The notes under the pieces are model-generated. The model did not search any database. It saw only the letters and a list, made by a program, of their open reading frames with translations, and was not told the origin of the DNA. From contig NZ_QNQT01000002.1 in NCBI RefSeq assembly GCF_003362805.1, positions 620,001 through 684,000 of the forward strand: DNA of 64,000 nucleotides. Reading direction: 5' to 3'. Shown piece by piece: positions 17,309 to 26,780 of this stretch. This stretch comes from Neobacillus piezotolerans (GTDB lineage Bacteria; Bacillota; Bacilli; Bacillales; Cytobacillaceae). Every line of letters begins with the position of its first letter. The first letter of the stretch is position 1. A program made the translations under genes and the position numbers.

Positions 17309-18043
17309 TCAAATACTATATTTCTTCCAAACCTCAAGAAATTCCGCGGCCGCTTCATTCGGTTCGGCCAATACGTCCAGGGTGGCACCGGACTGCTTGA
17401 TCTCCCCGCCAACCATGATTGCAAGACTGCTCGTCAAAAACTTCACTTCCATCAGGTCGTGGCTAACGAACATCGCGGTTGTCCCGGAACTGGCGAAAAT
17501 CTCCCGGAAATCCTCCATCAATTTGATTTTTGTTGGAAAATCAAGTGCTGAGAACGGCTCGTCCAGAAACAAAATCTCCGGCTCGATGATCATCGCACGC
17601 GCAAGCGACACACGCTGCGCCTCGCCGCCCGATAGGAAACGGGCGTTTTTCCGGGCCAGGTGGCTGATTTGGAACCGGTCCATCCACAAATCGACCCGCT
17701 TGGCAATCTCCATGCGTGGAATCTTCCTTAACTTCAGGCCGACCCCGATGTTTTGCGAAACCGTTGTATCAAGGAGCAGCGGCTGCTGGAGCGCGATTGA
17801 AAATTTTCTCCGCAGCCCAAGCGGCGCGCCGTTTTCCGGAACAGTTTCGCCCCTGTAGGAAATGGTTCCTTCCACCGGCGCTTCCAGGAAGGATGCAATT
17901 TTCAAAAACGTGCTTTTTCCTGCGCCATTAGGCCCCATTACGCCAAGAAAATCACCCCCAGAGATTGAAAACTCGGGGATATCAAGGACCTTCCTTTTTC
18001 CAAAATAATGCTTGATGCCCTGAAAGTGCAGATATGGATTCAT
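17309..18043 (-). CDS. tupC: Tungstate ABC transporter ATP-binding protein
   Basis: 244 residues with Walker A GPNGAGKSTF (near 38), signature LSGGEAQRVSLARAM, Walker B ILFLDEPFSALD and switch histidine VSHDLMEV. It overlaps the permease gene by four bases (ATGA) and belongs to the TupABC/WtpC type rather than the longer ModC type, since it lacks the C-terminal TOBE molybdate domain. Confidence 0.85.
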   Translation of the reverse strand: MNPYLHFQGIKHYFGKRKVLDIPEFSISGGDFLGVMGPNGAGKSTFLKIASFLEAPVEGTISYRGETVPENGAPLGLRRKFSIALQQPLLLDTTVSQNIGVGLKLRKIPRMEIAKRVDLWMDRFQISHLARKNARFLSGGEAQRVSLARAMIIEPEILFLDEPFSALDFPTKIKLMEDFREIFASSGTTAMFVSHDLMEVKFLTSSLAIMVGGEIKQSGATLDVLAEPNEAAAEFLEVWKKYSI

Positions 18044-18738
18044 AGCGGCCGCTTCCTTTGCTGAAGGGATGTTAGGATAAATGTAATCAAAAACGCCAGC
18101 GACATGAGGATAAAGGACAAGGCAATGGCAACATCGAAGTTGCCTTTTGAAACTTCCATAACAATCGAAGTAGTTAGTATCCGAGTGTCTCCTTTTATGT
18201 TGCCGCCGACCATCATCGCTGCGCCAACTTCGGCTATGACCCGGCCAAATCCGGCCATGACGGCGGCGAAGATGGCGATTTTTGCTTCTTTTAGCAGCAG
18301 CCAGAGCGATTGGGCTTTCGTAGCACCAAGGGCATTTATTTGTAAAAGAAGCTTCGGGTCAAGCGCCTGGAACGCTGATGCGGTAAGCCCGGTCACAATA
18401 GGCAGCGACACAAGGATTTGCGCCATCACGATGGCGGTGGGCGAATAAAGGAGCGACAAGTCGCCAAGCGGCCCCGAGCGCCAGAGCATGATTGTGATGC
18501 TCAAGCCCGCGACGACTGGCGGCAGCCCCATGCCGATATTGATGAACACCATCAAAAGGCTCCTCCCCCGGAACCGCGCGAGCCCGACGAGCATCCCGAA
18601 TGGTATCCCGATAAGCGTGCTGATCAGGATGGACAGAAAGCACACCCTGAGGGTCAGCAGTGTGATTTCGACTATTTCCCTGTCGCCGGACAGGATCATC
18701 TCTATTGCTTTTAAAAAACCATCAACAATCAAATCCAT
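18040..18738 (-). CDS. tupB: Tungstate ABC transporter permease
   Basis: 232 residues with about five membrane helices; the coupling loop is INALGATKAQSLWLLLKEAK. IGMGLPPVVAGLSITIMLWRSGPLG is characteristic of TupB. ATG 18738 has AAAGG at a suitable distance; a TTG 17 codons upstream is less likely. It works with TupA and TupC to import tungstate. Confidence 0.85.
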   Translation of the reverse strand: MDLIVDGFLKAIEMILSGDREIVEITLLTLRVCFLSILISTLIGIPFGMLVGLARFRGRSLLMVFINIGMGLPPVVAGLSITIMLWRSGPLGDLSLLYSPTAIVMAQILVSLPIVTGLTASAFQALDPKLLLQINALGATKAQSLWLLLKEAKIAIFAAVMAGFGRVIAEVGAAMMVGGNIKGDTRILTTSIVMEVSKGNFDVAIALSFILMSLAFLITFILTSLQQRKRPL

Positions 18739-18840
18739 CGCAGACAGGCCTTTCGTGTATGGTGGGGTTTGTTCAACCGATAGTTGCAAAAGAAGTATTC
18801 TATTCCATTAAACTACAAAACTTCCCCCGGATAAAATAGG

Positions 18841-18873
18841 GTTGCCCCCGTCCTTGGCGAAAACGGGGGCAAA
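18841..18873 (-). promoter_or_regulatory. Hairpin between tupA and tupB
   Basis: GTTGCCCCCGT and ACGGGGGCAAAT pair in a very stable stem in the 254-base gap between tupA and tupB. There is no good T-run after it on the minus strand, so it may be an attenuator, processing site or mRNA-stabilising 3' end that sets binding protein above membrane components. Confidence 0.5.
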
Positions 18874-18992
18874 TATAAGGGAACTCTATAGAAACAGGAA
18901 GGGAAGATCCTGTTTGCTACTGCTTGGATCCGCCCCGCGGCAAGTGAACCGATGGAGCGGCGCTGCTTCTGTTTTTACCAGAAGAAGGGCAT

Positions 18993-19859
18993 TTATTCGG
19001 TATACTTGAAGAACAGCGACTGGCCGTATTCTTCCTTGCCGAATTCTTCAATCATGTCTTGGGTTTTGCTGTCGACCATGAACTCGACGAACTGCTCGCC
19101 GCCATTGGCGTTGACTTTGTCGTGCTTTTCAGGGTTGACCTGCATGACATGATAAATGTTCTGCAGATCAGGGTCGCCCTCTACGATAATACCGAAATCT
19201 TGCAGATTTTTTTCCTGCGCAAGGTAGGTCGCCCTGTCAGTCAGGGTGTAGCCCTGTTTTTCAGAGGCGATTTGCAGGGTAGGCCCCATTCCCTGGCCGC
19301 TTTCAACATAATTGTCGCCGCCCGGTGTAGCGGAAATGGATTTCCAGATGCCCAGTTCTTTTTTATGCGTACCTGAATCGTCGCCGCGGGAAACGAAAAC
19401 GGCTTTTGACTCAGCCAGCTTCTTGAAGGCTTCCTTCGTTGGCACGCCCTTGATTCCGGCAGGGTCGCTGGTTGGACCGACGACGATGAAATCATTGTAC
19501 ATGACCCGCTTGCGGTTGACTGCGTCGCCGGCATCGACAACTGCCTGTTCGGCTTCAGGGGCGTGTACGAGCAGGACATCCGCTTCGCCTTTCGTGCCCA
19601 TTTCGAGCGCTTGGCCTGTACCAACGGCAATCGTTTTTACCTCTACGTTATACTTTTCTTCAAAGACAGGGATGAGCTCATCGAGAAGTCCGCTGTCCTG
19701 GGTACTCGTTGTTGTGGCGAGTATGACTTCCTGAGGCGGCTCCGCCGCTTTTTCCTTATCAGCCGGTTTCTTTTCGGAAGTTGTTCCAGAGCTTGAACAA
19801 GCCGATAACAAGAGCATGAATGCGACCATTACTGCAGATAGATAGCGATTTTTAAACAT
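18993..19859 (-). CDS. tupA: Tungstate-binding lipoprotein
   Basis: 288 residues. Signal and lipobox MLLLSAC (cysteine near 21), a Lys/Glu linker, then the TupA signature TTTSTQDSGLLDELIPVFE, with FVSRGDDSGTHKKELGIW and ESGQGMGPTLQIASEKQGYT further on. TTTS and the SRGDDSGTH motif line the tungstate site in characterised TupA proteins. ATG 19859 lies inside the end of the regulator gene, with GGAGGA eight bases upstream. Confidence 0.9.
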   Translation of the reverse strand: MFKNRYLSAVMVAFMLLLSACSSSGTTSEKKPADKEKAAEPPQEVILATTTSTQDSGLLDELIPVFEEKYNVEVKTIAVGTGQALEMGTKGEADVLLVHAPEAEQAVVDAGDAVNRKRVMYNDFIVVGPTSDPAGIKGVPTKEAFKKLAESKAVFVSRGDDSGTHKKELGIWKSISATPGGDNYVESGQGMGPTLQIASEKQGYTLTDRATYLAQEKNLQDFGIIVEGDPDLQNIYHVMQVNPEKHDKVNANGGEQFVEFMVDSKTQDMIEEFGKEEYGQSLFFKYTE

Positions 19860-20802
19860 TTGCAGATTCCTCCGGTTGAGTGGTTTCATAGATTTTTGCG
19901 CCAAGTTCGCTAATGTCATAGCCTTCGAGGTTTGAGAGGCTTCGTTTGAAATTTTCCGACTGGATGTAAGAAGCCAATTTGCCGAGTGTTTCCCGGTTTT
20001 CATCTGTCCAGCGGAAAACAAGGTCGAATTGCTCCTTCGCGACCGGAATGAAGTCAAGGCCAAGGTGGCTTGCGGCTGAACGGATTCCGAATGCCGCATC
20101 GGCGGCCCCCCTGCTGATGTGGGAGGCAGTCGAAAGATGTGTCCATTCCTCATTTTCATACCCATTAATATCGGCAGGCGCGATGCCGCTCGCCAGGAGC
20201 TTCGAATCGAGCAGGAACCGCGTCCCGGAACCCTTTTGACGGTTGATGAAACGGATATCCTTCCGGGTAAGGTCGCTGAATCCAATAATGCCTTTCGGAT
20301 TTCCTTTTGCGACAATGAAGCCCTGCTCGCGGGAAGCGAGCCGTATGACGGAGATTGTTTCATAGACGAACAGCTGATGGATGAACGGCAGGTTGTATTG
20401 CTGTGAAGTCGGGTCAAGAAGGTGCATCGCCGCTATATCCGCCTGTCCGCGGTATACCATCATCAAGCCTTCAAGGCTGCCTATGTAGGTTGGCTGGATT
20501 TGGAGTCCTTGGGCCGCCGCCGCTTCCTTAACAAGATGCTCGACGAGGAAGTCGTGGCTTCCGGCAAGACGCGCCTGGATTTGCCTGCTTGGCGCGGGTT
20601 GCTGTTGCTGCTCAGGGGCTGTCTTTCGGGCCGGCGCCTTCATGCTTTCCTTGTAGCGCTCGATTTCATCGTGCTCGATGCGCATCTTATTGCCGATTTT
20701 GAATGCTTGAAGCTCGCCGCGTTTGATCATTTCATACACGGTATGTTTTGAAATCTGGAAGATCCGCGCTACTTCATCGGGCGTATATGCTTTCAATTCC
20801 AC
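19852..20802 (-). CDS. HTH regulator with solute-binding (molybdate/tungstate-type) domain
   Basis: 316 residues: an excisionase/MerR-like helix-turn-helix at the N terminus (YTPDEVARIFQISKHTVYEM), a linker rich in Gln and Pro, and a PBP-like domain (about 80-305) with RQKGSGTRFLLDSKLL. This fusion is known for one-component regulators of molybdate or tungstate uptake. GTG 20802 is the start, with AAGGAGG seven bases upstream. It is the first gene of the tup operon and overlaps tupA by eight bases, so it probably senses tungstate and controls its own transporter. Confidence 0.85.
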   Translation of the reverse strand: MELKAYTPDEVARIFQISKHTVYEMIKRGELQAFKIGNKMRIEHDEIERYKESMKAPARKTAPEQQQQPAPSRQIQARLAGSHDFLVEHLVKEAAAAQGLQIQPTYIGSLEGLMMVYRGQADIAAMHLLDPTSQQYNLPFIHQLFVYETISVIRLASREQGFIVAKGNPKGIIGFSDLTRKDIRFINRQKGSGTRFLLDSKLLASGIAPADINGYENEEWTHLSTASHISRGAADAAFGIRSAASHLGLDFIPVAKEQFDLVFRWTDENRETLGKLASYIQSENFKRSLSNLEGYDISELGAKIYETTQPEESANV

Positions 20803-21115
20803 GAAAGAACCTCCTTTTCATTGTCGATTAATGGCTCTTTGAGAGGTTAATTAAAATAATCTGACACTTTCATAGTAAACCATTTCCAATGCAAGGGGAA
20901 GTGAGATATGTTACAGATTGTTTAATTTTATTTGGTTTTATTAAGTTTCGTTTGGAATTGCTTGGCTTTTTGGCCATCACGATGGCTTCGACCAGATGGA
21001 TTTTTGGGCGGCTTTCACATAATCTCCATAAACGTCACTGATTGTTCAACGACTCACAGATGATTTTTACTGTACTATGGAAGAGAGTCAATTCGTATAA
21101 AAGGAAGGGATGTTT
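20803..21115. promoter_or_regulatory. Divergent upstream region of tup operon and azoreductase
   Basis: A 313-base A+T-rich gap between divergent genes. It must carry both promoters, but I see no consensus -35/-10 pair or clear operator palindrome. Confidence 0.3.
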
Positions 21116-21766
21116 ATGGCAAAGCTTCTCTACGTTACCGCGACACCAAAAACCGACAGCAAACTTTCAAAAGGAATGCAGCTTGGCGAGGCGTTTATTG
21201 ATGCCTTCAAGCAGGAGCAGCCGGACGTTGAAATTACACATATGCACCTTTACGATATGGATATCCCGGTAATCGACATGGACATGTTATATGCCCGCGC
21301 GAAACTGAGCTTCATGGGGAAAAAGATAGAGGAATTAAGCGAAGGGGAGAGGAAACAAATCTCCGATATGCACGCACTTGCCGATCGTTTCATCGACAAT
21401 GATTACTATGTATTTGTGTCCCCGATCTGGAATCTTGGCTCGCCGGCAATTTTAAAATCGTTCATGGATAACCTTTTCATCGCCGGCAAGACCTTTGACC
21501 CCGATCCTGGCAACCGGCATGGGCTGCTGACAGGCAGGAAGGCCATCCACCTGCAGACACGCGGCGGGATTTATTCAGAGGGGCCGCTTAAGGATTTCAA
21601 CTTCGGCGACCAGTACTTGACAACCGCTCTCCGTTTCCTCGGGATAGAAGTCCTCCCGACCGTTTACGCGGAAGGCGTCGACCATTTTCCGAAAGAAGTA
21701 CCGGCCATCATGGCGGCAGCAAAAGAAAGCGCGGCCGAAGCCGCTCGTACGATGGCGAGAGGGTAA
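21116..21766 (+). CDS. FMN-dependent NADH-azoreductase family protein
   Basis: 216 residues, flavodoxin-like fold. PIWNLGSPAILKSFMDN and LQTRGGIYS are the conserved FMN-contact motifs of the AzoR/YocJ/YvaB family, which reduces quinones and azo compounds with NADH as part of defence against electrophiles. ATG 21116 was preferred over ATG 21110 because AAGGAAGGGA ends at 21110. A terminator follows, so it is monocistronic. Confidence 0.9.
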   Translation: MAKLLYVTATPKTDSKLSKGMQLGEAFIDAFKQEQPDVEITHMHLYDMDIPVIDMDMLYARAKLSFMGKKIEELSEGERKQISDMHALADRFIDNDYYVFVSPIWNLGSPAILKSFMDNLFIAGKTFDPDPGNRHGLLTGRKAIHLQTRGGIYSEGPLKDFNFGDQYLTTALRFLGIEVLPTVYAEGVDHFPKEVPAIMAAAKESAAEAARTMARG

Positions 21767-21817
21767 GAGGCGGCTGAATAGCCAGATCGGAATATTCATG
21801 GGTTGGTTCGAAAAAAC

Positions 21818-21848
21818 AAGGCCTGGAAAACGCTCCAGGCCTTATTTT
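21818..21848 (+). terminator. Terminator of azoreductase gene
   Basis: AAGGCCTGG and CCAGGCCTT with an eight-base loop, followed by ATTTTG. Confidence 0.7.
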
Positions 21849-21921
21849 GTCGTGGCCGGCCATGTGGAAGTGAAACACGATGTTGTATTTCCTAGGAAAT
21901 TGTCGAGGGTTCCATTTTCAT

Positions 21922-21956
21922 GAAAAACACCCGCCTGGAAGGGACGGGTGCAAAAA
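21922..21956 (-). terminator. Terminator of uppP
   Basis: On the minus strand CACCCG, a loop of about 12 bases, CGGGTG and a TTTTTC run, four bases after the stop codon. Confidence 0.7.
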
Positions 21957-21960
21957 TGAT

Positions 21961-22743
21961 TTAAAATTTGCCTGTAAATTGGAAGAAGAGGACGGCAACG
22001 CCCAAAATCCATACATAAATCGCGAATGGTTTCAGGGAGTGGTTTTTCAAATAGCCAATCATCCACCTAACCGCGATATAGCCGAAAATGGCTGAAGAAA
22101 TAATACCGACGGCGAGCGCGGAGAGGGAAATCGTTTCCGCACTGCCTTCCATCAAATCAAATGACTGAAGGACGACCGCTCCGACAATGGCCGGGGTCGA
22201 CAAAAGGAACGAGAAATAGGCGGCTGTCTCCCGGTCAAGCTTCCGCCATAGAGCGGCCACAATCGTAAAACCCGAACGCGAAATCGCCGGCATGATAGCC
22301 ACCGCCTGGAAGATCCCAATAATGAATGAATCCTTATAGGAGATATCCTCCATTTTCTTATGGCCATTTTTAATCGATTCGGCCATCCAGAGGAAAAGCC
22401 CGGTAATGAGGAATTCCCAGCCGATTGTCGAGCCTGTTTTTGAAATTTCGTCAATGTAATCCTTGAGCAGCAGCCCTACGACCACAGCTGGAATCGTACC
22501 GATAACTAGCAGCCATGTCAGCTTGCCGAACGGGTTCTTGAGTATTTTTAAAAATTCGTGCCTGTAAAAAACGAATACAGCTGCAAGGGTGCCGACATGG
22601 AGCATCGTATCGAGCAGAAGTCCCGCTTCCTGCAGGCCAAACAAGTTCCGCCCAAGATACAGATGGCCGGTCGAGCTGATCGGCAAAAACTCCGTCAATC
22701 CCTGGATCAGCCCCAAAATGAACGCTTCAATTTTCGTTAACAT
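21961..22743 (-). CDS. uppP: Undecaprenyl-diphosphatase
   Basis: 260-residue polytopic membrane protein of the BacA type. LGLIQGLTEFLPISSTGHL (residues 12-30) carries the conserved E and SSTGH of the active site; PAISRSGFTI near 160 is the second catalytic region. It recycles the lipid carrier by removing a phosphate from undecaprenyl diphosphate and can confer bacitracin tolerance. TGGAGG lies upstream of the ATG. Confidence 0.93.
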   Translation of the reverse strand: MLTKIEAFILGLIQGLTEFLPISSTGHLYLGRNLFGLQEAGLLLDTMLHVGTLAAVFVFYRHEFLKILKNPFGKLTWLLVIGTIPAVVVGLLLKDYIDEISKTGSTIGWEFLITGLFLWMAESIKNGHKKMEDISYKDSFIIGIFQAVAIMPAISRSGFTIVAALWRKLDRETAAYFSFLLSTPAIVGAVVLQSFDLMEGSAETISLSALAVGIISSAIFGYIAVRWMIGYLKNHSLKPFAIYVWILGVAVLFFQFTGKF

Positions 22744-23388
22744 CGCGTACCTCCAGATTTCATGAATGGCTCCGTAATGGAACCCGAAAATAGGATGATG
22801 CCCTTCTGGCGCATGCCCAATCAGTGGAAAACGGCCAGTCCATTAAATATGTATGCGTAAAATGAATCCAATAGCCCAGGCTGAAAACCTGTTAATAGGG
22901 AAAACTAAACAGGAAATTCCAGCATGCCCTTTCATTTTAGTAGCCCGCATGCACGGCAGTCAAGAACAAAACAAGGCAACGTGGCGACGGGTGGAAGGTG
23001 GCTTACGGGTTAGAGAAACATATTAAAAAGAAATTTGGGCAAGCCAATTTTACCCAGTACTCCCCTTTTAAGTTGAGATTTCCACCGGATGAAAATATAA
23101 TGAAGTATTGGAGCCGAATCGTATTCAGGGAAATTTGAATATACGATTTTGCACCTAAATAAGTAATCTAGAAGAATTTTAAAAAATGCCCTCATTAACC
23201 TAAAAATTTTCACCCTGTAATGAACTGCCACGCCATCAGGTAATTTCTGGACCATGGAACACGGGACACTTGATTAACGGCCCGGATCCAGGCGGATTTC
23301 CTGCATCACGCGGCGGGCAGCCCCGGAAAGTATCATACAAAACCCTTGCCGTACAACTGAGGACGGGACAAAGGAGAGCACCGCCCAA
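22744..23388. other. Long intergenic region, no gene supported
   Basis: This 645-base gap separates divergent uppP and the rodA-like gene. One 81-codon minus-strand frame (23010-23255) lacks a ribosome binding site and resembles nothing. No terminator, RNA family or repeat was recognised apart from short palindromes. Confidence 0.5.
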
Positions 23389-24549
23389 ATGAAAAATACT
23401 ACAAAAATAGATTATAATCTCGCACTGATCCTGTTGCTGCTTTTCCTCTCAAGCTGCATAGCCATCTACAGCGCGCAAAGTTCCGGCCAATACCAGGGGA
23501 ACTTCCTTCTAAAGCAAATACTATGGTACGCGGTTGGCAGCGGAATCATTGCCGCTGTTATTTCGCTTGATTCCGACCAACTGAAAAAAATAACCTGGTA
23601 TGCCTATGGTTTCGGACTCTTGCTGCTTTTGGCCATCATCCTCGCACCCGAGTCGATTGCCCCGCGCATTAATGGAGCGAAATCGTGGTTCAAGGTGCCG
23701 GGGATCGGATCGCTGCAGCCGTCTGAATTTGTGAAGGTCTTTATTGTGCTGGCCCTATCCAGGCTCATTTGGGATCATCACCAGAAATACCCGTCCAAAA
23801 CGATGGGAACCGACTTTATCCTCCTTGGAAAATTGGCCGCTGCCACATTTGCGCCTCTCATTCTTGTCATGAGGCAGCCCGACCTTGGCACATCCCTCGT
23901 CTTCATCGCAATCCTGGTTGGGATGATTTTCATCTCGGGCATTACATGGAAGCTGCTTGTCCCGATTTTTGCGGGAGGCCTGTCGCTTGCTGCGGGAATA
24001 TTGTATTTTGTCCTCTGGAAGCCGGAGCTGCTTGAGAAATACCTCGGCGTCCAGCCATACCAGTTTGGACGTATTTATTCATGGCTAGACCCGTACAATT
24101 ACCAAAGCTCGACTGGATTCCAGCTGACGCGCTCGCTTCTTGCAATTGGCTCCGGACAAACGGAGGGGAAAGGCTTCGGCAAATTGCAAGTGTATCTTCC
24201 TGAAAGCCATACGGATTTCATTTTCGCGGTGGTCGGTGAGCAGTTCGGCTTCGTCGGCGCGAGTATTTTGATTTCGCTGTTCTTTTTGCTTATTTACCAC
24301 ATCACCAAGGTAGGGATGGAAACAAAAAATAACTATTATACGTACTTGTGCGTCGGCGTCATTTCGATGATTACCTTTCACGTCTTCCAGAACATCGGCA
24401 TGACTATCGGGCTCCTTCCCATAACCGGAATCCCGCTGCCCTTCGTCTCCTACGGGGGCAGCTCCCTCATGGGCAACATGCTCGCCATCGCACTGATTTT
24501 CTCCATTCGCTACCATTACAAAAAATACATGTTCTCGACCAAAGAATAG
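23389..24549 (+). CDS. rodA: RodA/FtsW-family peptidoglycan polymerase
   Basis: 386 residues, about ten membrane helices. QPSEFVKVFIVLALSRL, MRQPDLGTSLVFIAI and the C-terminal ITGIPLPFVSYGGSSLMGNM are SEDS-family signatures. Length and short termini favour RodA (elongation) over FtsW or SpoVE. SEDS proteins polymerise lipid II into glycan strands with a class B PBP partner, which is not in this window. AAAGGAG lies about 12 bases before the ATG. Confidence 0.85.
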   Translation: MKNTTKIDYNLALILLLLFLSSCIAIYSAQSSGQYQGNFLLKQILWYAVGSGIIAAVISLDSDQLKKITWYAYGFGLLLLLAIILAPESIAPRINGAKSWFKVPGIGSLQPSEFVKVFIVLALSRLIWDHHQKYPSKTMGTDFILLGKLAAATFAPLILVMRQPDLGTSLVFIAILVGMIFISGITWKLLVPIFAGGLSLAAGILYFVLWKPELLEKYLGVQPYQFGRIYSWLDPYNYQSSTGFQLTRSLLAIGSGQTEGKGFGKLQVYLPESHTDFIFAVVGEQFGFVGASILISLFFLLIYHITKVGMETKNNYYTYLCVGVISMITFHVFQNIGMTIGLLPITGIPLPFVSYGGSSLMGNMLAIALIFSIRYHYKKYMFSTKE

Positions 24550-24577
24550 GTGCCTGGATGCCGGCCACCTATTCTTA
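24543..24577. terminator. Bidirectional terminator between rodA and gerC
   Basis: AGAATAGGTG and CACCTATTCT pair around a 13-base loop. The first arm includes the rodA stop codon. Confidence 0.6.
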
Positions 24578-24602
24578 TTATTGAATTTTAAAGCGCCCGG
24601 TT

Positions 24603-25682
24603 TTATTCGATAACGCCGCTTTCAACGATGTTTACGTGGGGCTTGATGTTGACTTTTAAGCTTTTATAGTCATACTTCCGCCAATGTTTGTAGTCGAAGC
24701 CGCGGATTCTTGAGTCGGCGTAGTGCCCGAAACCGAAAGGATCGACTCCTTTTTTTTGGAATTGTTTGACGAGTTCCCCAGCATTTGAGCGGATTTGTTT
24801 TTCTAATGTCCGCTCGACTTCGTGTATGATTTTCTGGTTGAGGCCGCGCCCTGTATATTGGTTGAGGTAGCCTTTCATTTTTATGTGGACGTCGATTTCA
24901 TATGGATTTCTGCGGACAATTTTCTTCTTTAGCCTGGAATTTATACTCTCAACGACTGCCTTATGTTTGCCAATGTCTACCCGGATTGACCCCCCGCTAT
25001 GTTTTTGGGCCATGAGTTTAAAATAGAACATTTTGTTTCGGGGAATCTTGTCAACCATCTTCCCGTTGTTCAGCAAAGCGAGGCCGGCGATTTCAACTGC
25101 GGTCTCGCTTTTCTTTTTGATGATCGGCAGGAAGGAGGTTTTGCCCGTCTGGTAAAAATCGGACATAAATAGATGTAAGTTTGTTTTTGGCATATCCCTT
25201 GTTTTAATATTATGGTCGAGCAAATCCGCAATGTATGATGAGTTTCCCCGTTTCCCATATTGCCCCTCCAGGAGTTCCCGCGCTTCGCCATCAACAACCA
25301 CCAAAAACATTTTTGTTCCAACACCGGGATCGCGCCCGAGTGAATCAACCACTTGATAAATCCCGTTTTTCGCAAAATCCATCCCGAACAATACCACCTC
25401 CAGTGCGCCCCCAACGATCGGATCTGAAGACATTTGCTGATAATTTTTAAATAGGTCCCGGGTAGGCGAGGCGGAAGACGTCAGCGTATTGTTCTCAATC
25501 TTTTGGTCGGGCAAATAATAGGGGATTAATGCTGTGCCGACAACCTTATCGCCTTCACCTAAATCGTAGCCAATCCCTGTCACAAGCCGGACATCATCGA
25601 TGATTTCAGTATTCACGCAGCCACCCAATAGAAGCAGCGAGGAAATAACAATATGACAGCCAATCCATTTACGTTTTTCCAT
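24603..25682 (-). CDS. gerC: Ger(x)C-family spore germination lipoprotein
   Basis: 359 residues. Lipobox LLLLGGC (cysteine about 22) and TEIIDDVRLVTGIGYD are typical of GerAC proteins. The conserved C-terminal region holds YKHWRKYDYKSLKVNIKPHVNI. It is an inner-spore-membrane lipoprotein needed with the A and B subunits for nutrient response. AGGAGGG lies nine bases before the ATG; it overlaps gerB by 14 bases. Which nutrient is sensed cannot be read from sequence. Confidence 0.9.
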   Translation of the reverse strand: MEKRKWIGCHIVISSLLLLGGCVNTEIIDDVRLVTGIGYDLGEGDKVVGTALIPYYLPDQKIENNTLTSSASPTRDLFKNYQQMSSDPIVGGALEVVLFGMDFAKNGIYQVVDSLGRDPGVGTKMFLVVVDGEARELLEGQYGKRGNSSYIADLLDHNIKTRDMPKTNLHLFMSDFYQTGKTSFLPIIKKKSETAVEIAGLALLNNGKMVDKIPRNKMFYFKLMAQKHSGGSIRVDIGKHKAVVESINSRLKKKIVRRNPYEIDVHIKMKGYLNQYTGRGLNQKIIHEVERTLEKQIRSNAGELVKQFQKKGVDPFGFGHYADSRIRGFDYKHWRKYDYKSLKVNIKPHVNIVESGVIE

Positions 25683-26766
25683 TTCTTTTTACCCTCCTGG
25701 CGATAAGCACTCCAATAAAGAGAAGGGGGATATATCCAAAATTAATAACGAACCCGGTTCTCCCTGTAAAAGTATTAAGAAAGTCGTCTTGTTCCCTGCC
25801 CCTTAATAAAACCGTTGAAACCAGCATGAGTACAGCAAATACATACACACTGTATTTTTGTTTTATTTTGTAGGTCCGTTTTAATAATCTTGTAGCCGCC
25901 CACATGCCAAGGCAGATATTTGGAATAATGATTAACAGCCACGTGGCAATCCCTATATATTCAAAACGTTCGACAAAAGGCATTTCAACAATCTTGAACA
26001 TCGAAAGAGTTGCCCAAATGTTCCGCTGCAGCTGCCCTTCGGAAAAATAGCCGAAAGAAATGACGGCAATGTAAACATAGGCAAGGGTTGTGAACAAAAT
26101 TCCTCGTTGCGCCCATTTATGGGAGGCCTGGGGATTTTTAATAAAAGGATAATAGGCAAGTATAAGCTCCCAGCCATTAAAAGTAAGGGACATGTTAAAC
26201 GCCGCGATCCCGATTTGCTTAAAGGAATGATTGAAAATAGGGAGCAGGTCCGAATAATCGGAATAGGGTATTGTGTAAATAAAAATCAACATTAAATAAA
26301 GTGTCAGGATGATTCCGAAAAAGACCATTCCAGTAATCGTCCTGAAACCTCCCTGGATTACATAAAGCGCAAGAAGGATTAACCCAAGCCCCAACCAGAA
26401 CGAACTGATTTCAGGGAACATCCAGACCTGGACGATTTGTATGAAGGTCCTTAATGTAACAACGCTGTACAGCAAAAAATAGACGACAAAAGGCAGTGTG
26501 ATTAATTTTCCAAGCATTTTCCCATAAGTGAATTCATGAATAGAAACAATGTCCCCGCCAGCAATTCCCGCCATTTTATAAATCATCCAAAGAAAAGGGT
26601 GGATGGCAAGCCCGCCAATCAGGATGGCAATCCAGGCGTCATAGCCCGCGTTTTTCGCGATAATCCGCTGAAAACCGAGGACGCCGACCCCAAATTGCGA
26701 TGAGTGGATAAGGAAAAAGACGAGGAATGGGGAGACCTTATATTTATCGGGAACCAATCCTGCCAT
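25669..26766 (-). CDS. gerB: GerAB-family germinant receptor permease subunit
   Basis: 365 residues, ten predicted membrane helices of the amino acid-polyamine-organocation superfamily (FLIHSSQFGVGVLGFQRI at the start). ATG 26766 has AAAAGGAG eight bases upstream and is better than the GTG three codons earlier. Middle gene of the gerABC operon; this subunit is thought to bind the germinant. Confidence 0.9.
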   Translation of the reverse strand: MAGLVPDKYKVSPFLVFFLIHSSQFGVGVLGFQRIIAKNAGYDAWIAILIGGLAIHPFLWMIYKMAGIAGGDIVSIHEFTYGKMLGKLITLPFVVYFLLYSVVTLRTFIQIVQVWMFPEISSFWLGLGLILLALYVIQGGFRTITGMVFFGIILTLYLMLIFIYTIPYSDYSDLLPIFNHSFKQIGIAAFNMSLTFNGWELILAYYPFIKNPQASHKWAQRGILFTTLAYVYIAVISFGYFSEGQLQRNIWATLSMFKIVEMPFVERFEYIGIATWLLIIIPNICLGMWAATRLLKRTYKIKQKYSVYVFAVLMLVSTVLLRGREQDDFLNTFTGRTGFVINFGYIPLLFIGVLIARRVKRNGKT

Positions 26767-26780
26767 TTTATCCACTCCTT

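Noticed and set aside
23010-23255. Minus-strand frame of 81 codons in the uppP-rodA gap
   Set aside because: No ribosome binding site, no recognisable protein character and no neighbour to share an operon with.
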